Shown here: piece by piece, positions 23,748-30,775 of the stretch
Layout: every line of letters starts with the position of its first letter
How positions within the stretch are numbered: position 1 is the first letter of the stretch
Assembly: GCA_964560135.1 (NCBI GenBank)
Contig: CAZLKN010000023.1
Coordinates: 1 to 49,057, forward strand
DNA from: CAZLKN01 sp964560135
Lineage (GTDB): Bacteria; Actinomycetota; JAICYB01
Length of the DNA stretch: 49,057 nt
Direction: 5' to 3'
Program-made: the position numbers and the translations under genes
Notes under the pieces: model-generated
Told to the model about the DNA's origin: nothing
The model's database searches: none
What the model saw: the letters and a program-made list of their open reading frames with translations, nothing else

Positions 23748-24182
23748 GTGTCGAGGCGAGCGGCCCGCGTGACGGCCGTCGAGCTCCTCTACGCCGCCGA
23801 CATCCGCGGCACCGATCCCGCAGCGCTCGTGGAGCAGCGGGAGACCGAGGGCGAGCCGCTCGCCGCCTACGCCGGGCATCTGGTTCGTGAGGTGTTCCGC
23901 CGCAGGGAGGAGATCGACGGGCTCCTGGCCGCGCGGGCGCGGAACTGGCCGGTGGAGCGGATGTCGCCCGTCGACCGGAACCTGCTGCGGCTCGGGATCC
24001 TCGAGCTGCTGGAGGGGCAGGTGCCCGCGCCGTCGGTCATCGACGAAGCGGTGGAGATCGCGAAGCGTTTCTCGGGAGAGGAGGCCGGCCGGTTCGTGAA
24101 CGGCATCCTCGCCGGGGTGCTGAGCGATCAGGGTTCCGAGCGGGGCTCCCCCGAGGGCGGGGGGTCGTCCGAAGGCTCCTGA
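23748..24182 (+). CDS. nusB: Transcription antitermination factor NusB
   Basis: The 144-aa all-helical protein binds boxA RNA with NusE/S10 during rRNA transcription. Family text includes RAARVTAVELLYAADIRG, SPVDRNLLRLGILELL and PSVIDEAVEIAKRFSGEEAGRFVNGILAGVL. GTG 23748 is 7 bp after efp. The last 18 residues, Gly/Ser-rich, overlap the 3' end of the convergent lgt-like gene by 55 bp and lie beyond the conserved fold. Confidence 0.95.
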   Translation: MSRRAARVTAVELLYAADIRGTDPAALVEQRETEGEPLAAYAGHLVREVFRRREEIDGLLAARARNWPVERMSPVDRNLLRLGILELLEGQVPAPSVIDEAVEIAKRFSGEEAGRFVNGILAGVLSDQGSERGSPEGGGSSEGS

Positions 24183-25630
24183 TCCGAGGGTGGATCTGCG
24201 GCACCGGACTCCGTGGGTTCAGCGCTTTCGGCTTCCTGGTTCTCGGGAGCTGCGTGATCGTCGCCGGGTTCGGAGGTGTCCTCCGAAACGCCCGGCCAGC
24301 GCAGCCCGGCGTCCGGCGGTTCATCGGTCTCCGCCGGCGCCGGATCGGGCTGGGGTTCGGGCGGCCGCATGCCCTCCGCGGGGGCGTCGACGGAGCGCTC
24401 GGCCTCCGTCTCGGGCTCCTCGTCGCCCTCGGGCCCGGGGGCGGAGACACCCGGGACGGTGGCCTGGTGCGCGGCGATCTCCTCTGCGATCGCGTCGGTC
24501 GGAGGAGCGGGCGATTCTTCTTCTTCCCGCGCCGGGGGCTCTGGAGGTGCGGGTGGCTCTTCCGAGACCGGGGGCTCGTCGGTCCCGGTGGGAGGCACGG
24601 CCGGCGGGGCGGGTTCGCCGCCCGGCGTCGGCGGGGTGACCGTGGGAGCGGGGGCCACCTGGGGGTCCGGTGGGGGAGGCTCGGGGACCTTCGGCTCGGT
24701 CCGACCGTGGTAGGCGGTTGGTGCCTCATCGGCGCGCGCGTCGGCGGCCTCGCCAGGGCGGGACGTCGCCAGCGCGTCCTCGGGCTCCAGGGGCCGGGGG
24801 CCGGGGGGTTCCGGCTCGTCGGCGGGGCGTACGCCCGTGGCGCGCAGCTTCACGAGCGCGACGGCGCCGCCGAGGGCGAAGGCGAGGCCCGCCCACTGGC
24901 TGCCGGACAGGCCGAAGAAGAACGATTCGATGAGCTCCCGGTTTCGCGTGAAGTCGATCCCGAACCGCTGGAGGCCGTACCAGAGCGAGAAGAAGGCGAA
25001 CAGGGCGCCCACCGGCGGACGGCGTCGCTGGTAGACGTAGATGGCCCCCAGCAGGATCAGCGCGCCGACGAAGTCGTAGAGGGCGGTGTTGTGTACCACC
25101 ACCCCGGGCACGTAGGAGGGCGGGCCGTACCCCGGGGCAAGCTGCGCACCCTCGGGGATCCGGTAGCCGAGGAAGAAGTCGGTGCGCTCGCCGAGGTGGT
25201 CGGCGATGATGAGGTCGCCGATCCGGCCGACCATGACGCCGACGACGAAGCCGGGTGCGGCGGCGTCCAGGGCCTGGGGGACGTCGAAGCCCCGCCGGCG
25301 AAGATAGAGCAGACCGAGCAGGAGGCCTCCCACGAATCCGCCGAACATCGTGAGGCCGCCCTGCCAGACCGCGATCACGTCCCCGAACGTCTCGAACTGC
25401 TCGAGGTGCCCCAGCACGTAGAACCCGCGGGCTCCGAGGATCGCGCCGATCGCGCCCCACGTGACCGCGTTGTAGACCTCCTGGGACGGGATCCCCCGCG
25501 GCTCGGCCCGGCGGGCCATGAGGACCGCCCCGGCGAGGAAGCCGACCGCCGTCCCCACGCCGTGGGGCGAGATCGGGCCCCAACGCTGGACGGGATCGTA
25601 GGAGATGTAGGCGAGCAGACCTTCGACCAT
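24128..25630 (-). CDS. Lgt-family membrane protein (prolipoprotein diacylglyceryl transferase homologue), divergent
   Basis: Residues 1-265 are a polytopic Lgt-type domain; 266-500 are a Pro/Glu-rich, probably disordered cytoplasmic tail. Family marks remain: ISPHG, GRIGDLIIADHLGERTD, VVHNTALYDF and QRFGIDFTRN. Aligned by eye with E. coli Lgt, essential H103 is F96, N146 is D139 and Y26 is H23, while R143 (R136), G154 (G147) and R239 (R222) are kept. It may be a second Lgt-like enzyme with altered chemistry rather than the housekeeping one; true Lgt activity is uncertain. The ATG at 25630 has no Shine-Dalgarno but a -10 box 7 bp upstream. Confidence 0.75.
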   Translation of the reverse strand: MVEGLLAYISYDPVQRWGPISPHGVGTAVGFLAGAVLMARRAEPRGIPSQEVYNAVTWGAIGAILGARGFYVLGHLEQFETFGDVIAVWQGGLTMFGGFVGGLLLGLLYLRRRGFDVPQALDAAAPGFVVGVMVGRIGDLIIADHLGERTDFFLGYRIPEGAQLAPGYGPPSYVPGVVVHNTALYDFVGALILLGAIYVYQRRRPPVGALFAFFSLWYGLQRFGIDFTRNRELIESFFFGLSGSQWAGLAFALGGAVALVKLRATGVRPADEPEPPGPRPLEPEDALATSRPGEAADARADEAPTAYHGRTEPKVPEPPPPDPQVAPAPTVTPPTPGGEPAPPAVPPTGTDEPPVSEEPPAPPEPPAREEEESPAPPTDAIAEEIAAHQATVPGVSAPGPEGDEEPETEAERSVDAPAEGMRPPEPQPDPAPAETDEPPDAGLRWPGVSEDTSEPGDDHAAPENQEAESAEPTESGAADPPSDQEPSDDPPPSGEPRSEP

Positions 25631-25637
25631 GACGGCT

Positions 25638-25643
25638 AGCCTA
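25638..25643 (-). promoter_or_regulatory. -10 box for a leaderless lgt-like transcript
   Basis: On the minus strand TAGGCT ends 7 bp before the ATG, placing the start site at the first codon. There is no Shine-Dalgarno and no clear -35. Confidence 0.45.
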
Positions 25644-25728
25644 ACCGCTCTCCGCCACGGGGAGCGCGAACCGGCGATCACGACACGGATGTCGGCGGGA
25701 TGTGCTAGCTTCGCTCCGATGACCGCGT

Positions 25729-25763
25729 CCCTTTAAGACCCGTCCGGAGAGGCGGGGAAGGAG
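25729..25763 (+). promoter_or_regulatory. PyrR-binding RNA hairpin of the pyr operon leader
   Basis: The upper stem CCCGTC/GGCGGG closes the hexaloop CGGAGA, which fits the PyrR consensus CNGNGA, and the GTC-loop-GGC core matches Bacillus and mycobacterial PyrR sites. A purine-rich side bulge and lower stem follow, in which CTTT (25731-25734) pairs with AAGG of the Shine-Dalgarno AAGGAG (25758-25763). UMP-bound PyrR would stabilise the hairpin and hide that ribosome site. In Mycobacterium smegmatis PyrR is known to repress translation through a comparable element. No terminator hairpin is seen, so control is probably translational. Confidence 0.85.
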
Positions 25764-25768
25764 CGCCC

Positions 25769-25858
25769 GTGACACACAACGCAGCGGAGCCTGCCCGCAG
25801 GTCCCGGTCCGGCCGGGAGGGTGGGCTCGTTCCATGTTCGAGCGGGCGGCGGGGATGA
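25769..25858 (+). CDS. Short leader ORF between the PyrR site and pyrR
   Basis: GTG 25769 lies 5 nt behind the AAGGAG of the PyrR hairpin and opens a 29-codon frame (begins MTHNAAEPARRSRSGREGG) ending TGA at 25856-25858, which overlaps the pyrR ATG at 25855 as ATGA. It is not in the pyrR frame. pyrR itself has no good ribosome site, so ribosomes would arrive by finishing this leader ORF. The peptide resembles no family I know and its sequence may not matter. Whether it is translated is inferred from the site spacing and the overlap. Confidence 0.6.
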   Translation: MTHNAAEPARRSRSGREGGLVPCSSGRRG

Positions 25859-26412
25859 GCGATCACGGTGCGGACACCCCGGCGCTCAAGGCCCGCGTGA
25901 TGGAGGCGGAGGACGCCGGCCGGGCGATCCGCCGGATCGCCCACGAGATCGTCGAGCGCAACCGGGGGGCCCGGGAGGTCGTGCTGGTCGGCGTCCGCAC
26001 CCGGGGGGCCCATCTGGCCCGGCGCCTGGCCACCGAGATCGCGCGGATCGAAGGCGTCGAGCCGCCGACCGGGGAGCTCGACGTGACGCTGTACCGCGAC
26101 GATCTGGCCACGCGCGGACCGTTGCCGGTGCACGCCACCGATGTACCTCCCCTCGACGGACGGGTCGTGGTGCTGGTGGACGACGTCCTGTACACGGGAC
26201 GGACCGTCAGGGCGGCTCTCGATGCGCTGACCGACCTCGGACGGCCGCAGGCCGTCCAGCTCGCCGTCCTGGTGGACCGGGGACACCGGGAACTGCCGAT
26301 CCGGGCCGACTTCGTCGGCAAGAACCTGCCCACCTCCGGGCGTGAGGAGATCCGGGTCCTGCTGGCCGAGGAGGACGGCGTGGACGGGGTGGAGATCCAT
26401 GGCGCGCCCTGA
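25855..26412 (+). CDS. pyrR: Bifunctional pyr operon RNA-binding regulator / uracil phosphoribosyltransferase
   Basis: The 185-aa PRTase-fold protein senses UMP and binds the pyr leader hairpin. Marks are GRAIRRIAHEIVERN, LVGVRTRGAHLARRL, the PRPP loop VVLVDDVLYTGRT and VDRGHRELPIRADFVGKNLPTS. ATG 25855 is chosen because homologues begin about here, and because it overlaps the leader ORF stop; ATG 25834 in frame would add seven residues. It overlaps pyrB by 14 bp and heads the operon it regulates. Confidence 0.95.
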   Translation: MSDHGADTPALKARVMEAEDAGRAIRRIAHEIVERNRGAREVVLVGVRTRGAHLARRLATEIARIEGVEPPTGELDVTLYRDDLATRGPLPVHATDVPPLDGRVVVLVDDVLYTGRTVRAALDALTDLGRPQAVQLAVLVDRGHRELPIRADFVGKNLPTSGREEIRVLLAEEDGVDGVEIHGAP

Positions 26413-27343
26413 ACCCCGTCATCTGCTCTCGGTCCTCGATCTCGAGCGCGACGAACTCGAGGAGGTCATCCGTGCCGCCGCCGGCTTCGAGGAGATCGGG
26501 GAGCGGGAGATCAAGAAGGTCCCCACGCTGCGCGGCCGGACCGTTGTGAACCTCTTCTACGAGAACTCCACGCGGACCCGGGTGTCGTTCGAGATCGCCG
26601 CCAAACGCCTGTCCGCCGACGTCGTGAACGTCGCGGCGTCGGCCTCCAGCGTCCAGAAGGGAGAGAGCCTCAGGGACACGGCCCGGACGCTGCTGGCCAT
26701 GGGCGCCGACGCCATCATCCTGCGCCATCCCTCCCCCGGGGCGCCGGCCCTGCTCGCCCGCTGGGTGGACGCCGCGGTGATCAACGCGGGGGACGGCCCC
26801 CACGAGCACCCCACCCAGGCCGTCATCGACCTGTACACGATGCACCGCAGGTTCGGGCGCGTCGAAGGCCTCCGCGTGGGCATCGTGGGCGACATCGCCC
26901 ACTCGCGGGTGGCGCGCTCTGGAGCGCTGGGTTTCCGCCGGATGGGGGCCGAGGTCGTTCTCGTGGCCCCACCGACGATGCTCCCCCTGGGGGTGGAGGC
27001 CTTCGGATGCGAGGTCGCCCACGATCTCGACGCGGTCCTGCCCGGCCTCGACGTCGTCTACCTGCTGCGCCTGCAACGTGAGCGCCACGCCGAGGCGCTC
27101 GTCCCCTCGCAACGGGAGTTCGTCCAGCTCTATGGGCTGAACGCGCAGCGGCTGGCGGTACTCAGGGAGGACGCAGTGGTGATGCACGCAGGCCCGATGA
27201 ACCGGGGTGTGGAGCTCGCCTGGGACGCGGCGGAGTCCGGGCGTTCCCTGATCGAGCAGCAGGTAACCTCCGGGATCGCCGTCCGCATGGCGCTGCTGTA
27301 CACGCTGCTCGGTTCGGGAACCGCCACGGAGGTGGCGTCGTGA
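26399..27343 (+). CDS. pyrB: Aspartate carbamoyltransferase catalytic subunit
   Basis: The 314-aa enzyme makes carbamoyl-aspartate. It has the carbamoyl-phosphate loop YENSTRTRVSFE, the SSVQKGESL loop, the HPSPGAP and HPTQA blocks, and the aspartate-binding LRLQRERH. No pyrI regulatory chain is nearby, as expected in actinobacteria. The start overlaps pyrR by 14 bp and the stop overlaps the pyrC GTG (GTGA), so expression is coupled. Confidence 0.97.
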   Translation: MARPEPRHLLSVLDLERDELEEVIRAAAGFEEIGEREIKKVPTLRGRTVVNLFYENSTRTRVSFEIAAKRLSADVVNVAASASSVQKGESLRDTARTLLAMGADAIILRHPSPGAPALLARWVDAAVINAGDGPHEHPTQAVIDLYTMHRRFGRVEGLRVGIVGDIAHSRVARSGALGFRRMGAEVVLVAPPTMLPLGVEAFGCEVAHDLDAVLPGLDVVYLLRLQRERHAEALVPSQREFVQLYGLNAQRLAVLREDAVVMHAGPMNRGVELAWDAAESGRSLIEQQVTSGIAVRMALLYTLLGSGTATEVAS

Positions 27344-28638
27344 TCCTGCTCCGCGGGGGCCGGCTCGTCGATCCCGCCGCCCAGACCGACCGCGTCTGTG
27401 ACGTGTTGGTCGACGGCGACCGGGTGGTCGAGGTGGGTACAGGGCTGGAGGCACCCTCGGGCGCGGAGACCGTGTCCTGCGACGGTCTGGTGGTCGCGCC
27501 GGGCTTCGTCGACCTGCACGTCCACCTCCGGGAGCCGGGACGGGAGGACGACGAGACCGTCGAGACGGGCTCCCGGGCGGCGGCTCTCGGGGGGTACACC
27601 GCGGTCTGTCCGATGCCCAACACGGAGCCCGCTGCCGATTCCGCGGGCGTGGTCGAGCTCGTCTGGCGCCGCGGACGCGAAGTGGGCCTCGTGGACGTCT
27701 TTCCGATCGGTGCCATTACCGCCGGACGGGCGGGGGAGCGGCTGGCGGCGATGGGGGAGATGCACCACAGCGCCGCACGGGTGCGCCTGTTCTCCGACGA
27801 CGGCGATCCGGTGCCCACCGCGCACCTGATGCGCCGGGCGATGGAGTACGCGCGGACCTTCGACGCCGTGGTGATCGAGCACGCCGAGGATCCGTCCATG
27901 CGGGCCGGGCATATGCACGAAGGCGCGGTGTCGGCACTGCTCGGGCTGGCCGGGATCCCCGCGGAGGCCGAGGAGATCTGCGTCCTCCGGGACCTCGCGC
28001 TGGCCCGGCTCACGGGGACGCACCTGCACATCGCGCATCTCTCGACGGCGCAGGCCGCCGCAGCGGTGCGGGCGGCCAAGGAGCGCGGGATCCGGGTCAC
28101 CTGCGAGGTCACCCCACACCACCTGTCGCTGACCGACGACTCGGTCCGGACCTTCGACCCCACGTTCAAGGTCGCACCACCCCTGCGCTCCCAGGACCAC
28201 GTGGATGCGCTGAAGGCCGCGGTCGCCGACGGCACCGTGGACGCCATCGCCACCGACCATGCTCCCCACGCACCGCACCACAAGGACCGGGAGTTCGACC
28301 ATGCGCCGTGCGGGATGCTGGGCCTCCAGACGGCCCTGGGCGTCGCCGTGCAGGAGCTCGTCGCCCCCGGCGTATGCTCGCTGCAGCGGCTGGTCGAGCT
28401 CATGAGTACCGCGCCGGCCCGGATCCTCGGGTCCCCGGAGCACGGGGGCCCGGTGGCCCCCGGTCGTCCGGCGAACCTCGTGGTCTTCGACCCGGAGGAT
28501 GCGTGGACCGTGGAGCCGGAACGCCTGGTGTCGCGGAGCCGCAACACGCCATTCGGAGGCCGGAAGGTGCAGGGACGCGTGCAGCACACCATGCTGCGCG
28601 GAGGGTTCACGGTGCGGGACGGGGAGGCGCAACGATGA
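27340..28638 (+). CDS. pyrC: Dihydroorotase (class I)
   Basis: The 432-aa zinc amidohydrolase cyclises carbamoyl-aspartate. Visible are DLHVHLREPGREDDETVETG with the metal histidines, CPMPNTEP, the later HLH and HLS histidines (THLHIAHLSTAQ), ATDHAPH with the catalytic aspartate, and GRPANLVVFDPE at the end. Starts at GTG 27340 overlapping pyrB; ends in an ATGA overlap with the thioesterase gene. Confidence 0.97.
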   Translation: MILLRGGRLVDPAAQTDRVCDVLVDGDRVVEVGTGLEAPSGAETVSCDGLVVAPGFVDLHVHLREPGREDDETVETGSRAAALGGYTAVCPMPNTEPAADSAGVVELVWRRGREVGLVDVFPIGAITAGRAGERLAAMGEMHHSAARVRLFSDDGDPVPTAHLMRRAMEYARTFDAVVIEHAEDPSMRAGHMHEGAVSALLGLAGIPAEAEEICVLRDLALARLTGTHLHIAHLSTAQAAAAVRAAKERGIRVTCEVTPHHLSLTDDSVRTFDPTFKVAPPLRSQDHVDALKAAVADGTVDAIATDHAPHAPHHKDREFDHAPCGMLGLQTALGVAVQELVAPGVCSLQRLVELMSTAPARILGSPEHGGPVAPGRPANLVVFDPEDAWTVEPERLVSRSRNTPFGGRKVQGRVQHTMLRGGFTVRDGEAQR

Positions 28639-29084
28639 CCGAACACGGCGAACTGACACGGGAGGACTGGATCGAGCGTCTGCAGGAGGCCATCCAAGGC
28701 ACCCTGCCCGGGCACCTGGGATGCGAGGTGCTCGACGTGAGCGAAGGTGCGGCCCGCGGACGGATGGTGATCGGACGTCATCATCTGCATCCCGGGGGGT
28801 TCGTGCACTCCGGTGCGACGGCCACCCTCGCGGACTCCGTCGCGGCATGGGCGACGGTCACCCTGCTCGAGGATGAACAGGGCTTCTCGACCATCGAGTT
28901 CAAGACCAACTTCTTCAGCGCGGTGTCCTCGGGGGTGCTGATCGCCGAGGCGCGGGCCCTGCACCGCGGGCGGCGGACGATCGTGCTGGAATCGCAGGTC
29001 ATCGACCAGGAGGGCCGCTTGGCGGCGCTGATGATCGTCACCCAGGCCGTCCTGGAGAACGTGGGAGGGCAAGGGCATGGCTGA
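28635..29084 (+). CDS. PaaI-type hotdog thioesterase inside the pyr operon
   Basis: The 149-aa protein has a single hotdog domain. The helix segment LHPGGFVHSGATATLADSVAAWATV, with its HSG motif, and the strand region STIEFKTNFFSAVSSG are typical of PaaI/YdiI acyl-CoA thioesterases. It overlaps pyrC by ATGA and carA by 8 bp, so it is fully built into the operon, yet no pyrimidine step needs a thioesterase. The substrate is unknown. It may be a cytosolic house-cleaning enzyme carried along by position or an acyl-CoA link to growth state. Confidence 0.85.
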   Translation: MTEHGELTREDWIERLQEAIQGTLPGHLGCEVLDVSEGAARGRMVIGRHHLHPGGFVHSGATATLADSVAAWATVTLLEDEQGFSTIEFKTNFFSAVSSGVLIAEARALHRGRRTIVLESQVIDQEGRLAALMIVTQAVLENVGGQGHG

Positions 29085-30291
29085 CGCGCTCCTGGTCCTC
29101 GCCGACGGGACGACCTTCCACGGCCGCTCGTTCGGCGCCCGCGGCACCACCTTCGGTGAGATGGTGTTCAACACCTCGCTCACCGGCTACCAGGAGGTTC
29201 TGACGGATCCCTCCTACCACGGTCAGATCGTCGCGATGACCTACCCGCATCAGGGGAACTACGGCCTCAACGACCTCGACGGGGAGGCTCCGCGGCCGTG
29301 GGTAGCGGGGTTCGTGGTCCGGGAGTGCACCGCCCGGCCCTCGTCCTGGCGGTCGCAGGAGAGCCTGCACGCCTATCTGGAGCGCCACGGCGTCGTTGGC
29401 ATCGAGGGCATCGACACCCGCAAGCTCACGCGACGCCTCCGGTTCGAGGGCGCGATGACCGGGGGGGTGACCACCGAGGACCTCGATCCCGCCTCGTTCC
29501 TGGAGCGGGTCAGGACGGCACCGGGCCTCGTGGGACGGGATCTCGTCCGGGAGGTCTCGCCCACCGTGGCCTACGACGCGGACCGGGAGGAGCTACTCGC
29601 CTCCGGTGTGCTGGATCCCTCCGTCCGCGAGCCGGATCCCCGTATCGAGGGCGCGAAGGTGGCCGCGATCGACTACGGGATGAAGCGCAACATCCTGCGG
29701 TGTTTGGTGGGGATGGGATTCGAGGTGCGGGTCTTCGGTGCGCAGGCATCCGCCGAGCAGCTCCTCGACTGGGCCCCCGACGGGGTGTTCCTGTCCAACG
29801 GTCCCGGCGATCCGGCTGCGCTGCCGTATGCGGTGGACACGATCCGTTCGCTCCTGGACCGGCGGGTTCCGACCTTCGGGATCTGCCTCGGACACCAGCT
29901 CCTCGGCACGGCGCTCGGCGGGACCACCTACAAGCTCAAGTTCGGGCACCGTGGCGCGAACCATCCGGTGAAGTCGCTCACCAGCGGACGCGTGGAGATC
30001 ACCACGCAGAACCACGGCTTCGCCGTGGCGACGGGCCTCGATCCGGCGGAGCGCGGCGAGGCCTGGCAGGTACTGTCCGGCACCCGCGCGGAGGACTGGC
30101 TCTGGCGCTCAGGCTACGGCGACGTCGCTCTCACGCACTTCGCGCTGAACGACGGCACGCTGGAGGGGCTGCGGTGTCTCGAGCTGCCCGGACACTCGGT
30201 CCAGTACCATCCGGAGGCCGCACCCGGACCGCACGACTCGAGATATCTGTTCGAGGAGTTCGCCGACCTGATCGTGGCCCGGAGGGCCTGA
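29077..30291 (+). CDS. carA: Carbamoyl-phosphate synthase small (glutaminase) subunit
   Basis: The 404-aa protein supplies ammonia from glutamine to CarB. The N-terminal domain has FGARGTTFGEMVFNTSLTGYQEVLTDPSY. The class I amidotransferase domain has the oxyanion loop FLSNGPGDP, nucleophile C270 in GICLGHQLLG, and the histidine/glutamate pair in HSVQYHPEAAPGPHDS. Start at 29077 overlaps the preceding thioesterase gene by 8 bp. Separated from carB by a small membrane protein gene. Confidence 0.97.
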   Translation: MADALLVLADGTTFHGRSFGARGTTFGEMVFNTSLTGYQEVLTDPSYHGQIVAMTYPHQGNYGLNDLDGEAPRPWVAGFVVRECTARPSSWRSQESLHAYLERHGVVGIEGIDTRKLTRRLRFEGAMTGGVTTEDLDPASFLERVRTAPGLVGRDLVREVSPTVAYDADREELLASGVLDPSVREPDPRIEGAKVAAIDYGMKRNILRCLVGMGFEVRVFGAQASAEQLLDWAPDGVFLSNGPGDPAALPYAVDTIRSLLDRRVPTFGICLGHQLLGTALGGTTYKLKFGHRGANHPVKSLTSGRVEITTQNHGFAVATGLDPAERGEAWQVLSGTRAEDWLWRSGYGDVALTHFALNDGTLEGLRCLELPGHSVQYHPEAAPGPHDSRYLFEEFADLIVARRA

Positions 30292-30311
30292 CGCATGGAG
30301 GAGGGAGCGGA

Positions 30312-30773
30312 ATGATCGTCGGAGAGCGGGCGCGGGTGAAGAAGCTCGAACGCCCCACCGAGCAGGACAGGAGCGGCTTCGAGGGCCGGGACGGCCTGCT
30401 GGTGCGTCGTCTCAACGTGCCGTGGACGCCTGACTACGGTGCGCTGTGGCAGATGCGCTTCGATTCCGGCGACGTCGCCGTGTTCGCCGAGAGCGAGCTC
30501 GCGATGGTCGGCGTCGACGGTACCGAGGAGGAGATCGACATGGCCGGGCTGCGGGAGGCCTGGGGAGACGCACCCCGGGTCCGGTCGATCCCGTTCCGGC
30601 GCCTCGGTGGGGGGTCCGGCGCGGCTTTCGCGCTGCTCGCGCTCCTGGTCTTCGCGCTCGCGGGGATCCTGCTGATCTGGGCGGGGATCTCCGAGGGCAC
30701 CGTCGTGCTCGCGGCAGCGGGCGCCGTGCTGGTTCTCATCGGTATCGCGTCGGCCGCCCTGTTGGTGTCCTGA
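30312..30773 (+). CDS. Small membrane protein of unknown function between carA and carB
   Basis: The 153-aa protein starts with a compact beta-rich region (about 1-75; MIVGERARVKKLERP, GRDGLLVRRLN, QMRFDSGDVAVFAESELAMV) that looks like an SH3/KOW-type barrel, followed by two hydrophobic helices (about 104-125 and 130-152) at the C-terminus. No function is recognised. GGAGG precedes ATG 30312. It lies 2 bp from the carB GTG, so it must be made with the operon. From memory M. tuberculosis also has a membrane protein (Rv1382) next to carA, though at another position, and I cannot say they are related. Confidence 0.75.
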   Translation: MIVGERARVKKLERPTEQDRSGFEGRDGLLVRRLNVPWTPDYGALWQMRFDSGDVAVFAESELAMVGVDGTEEEIDMAGLREAWGDAPRVRSIPFRRLGGGSGAAFALLALLVFALAGILLIWAGISEGTVVLAAAGAVLVLIGIASAALLVS

Positions 30774-30775
30774 TC

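Noticed and set aside
25834..25854. ATG 25834 as the pyrR start
   Set aside because: It lacks a ribosome site, adds seven residues not typical of PyrR, and lies inside the leader ORF, while ATG 25855 makes an ATGA overlap with that ORF. It cannot be fully excluded.
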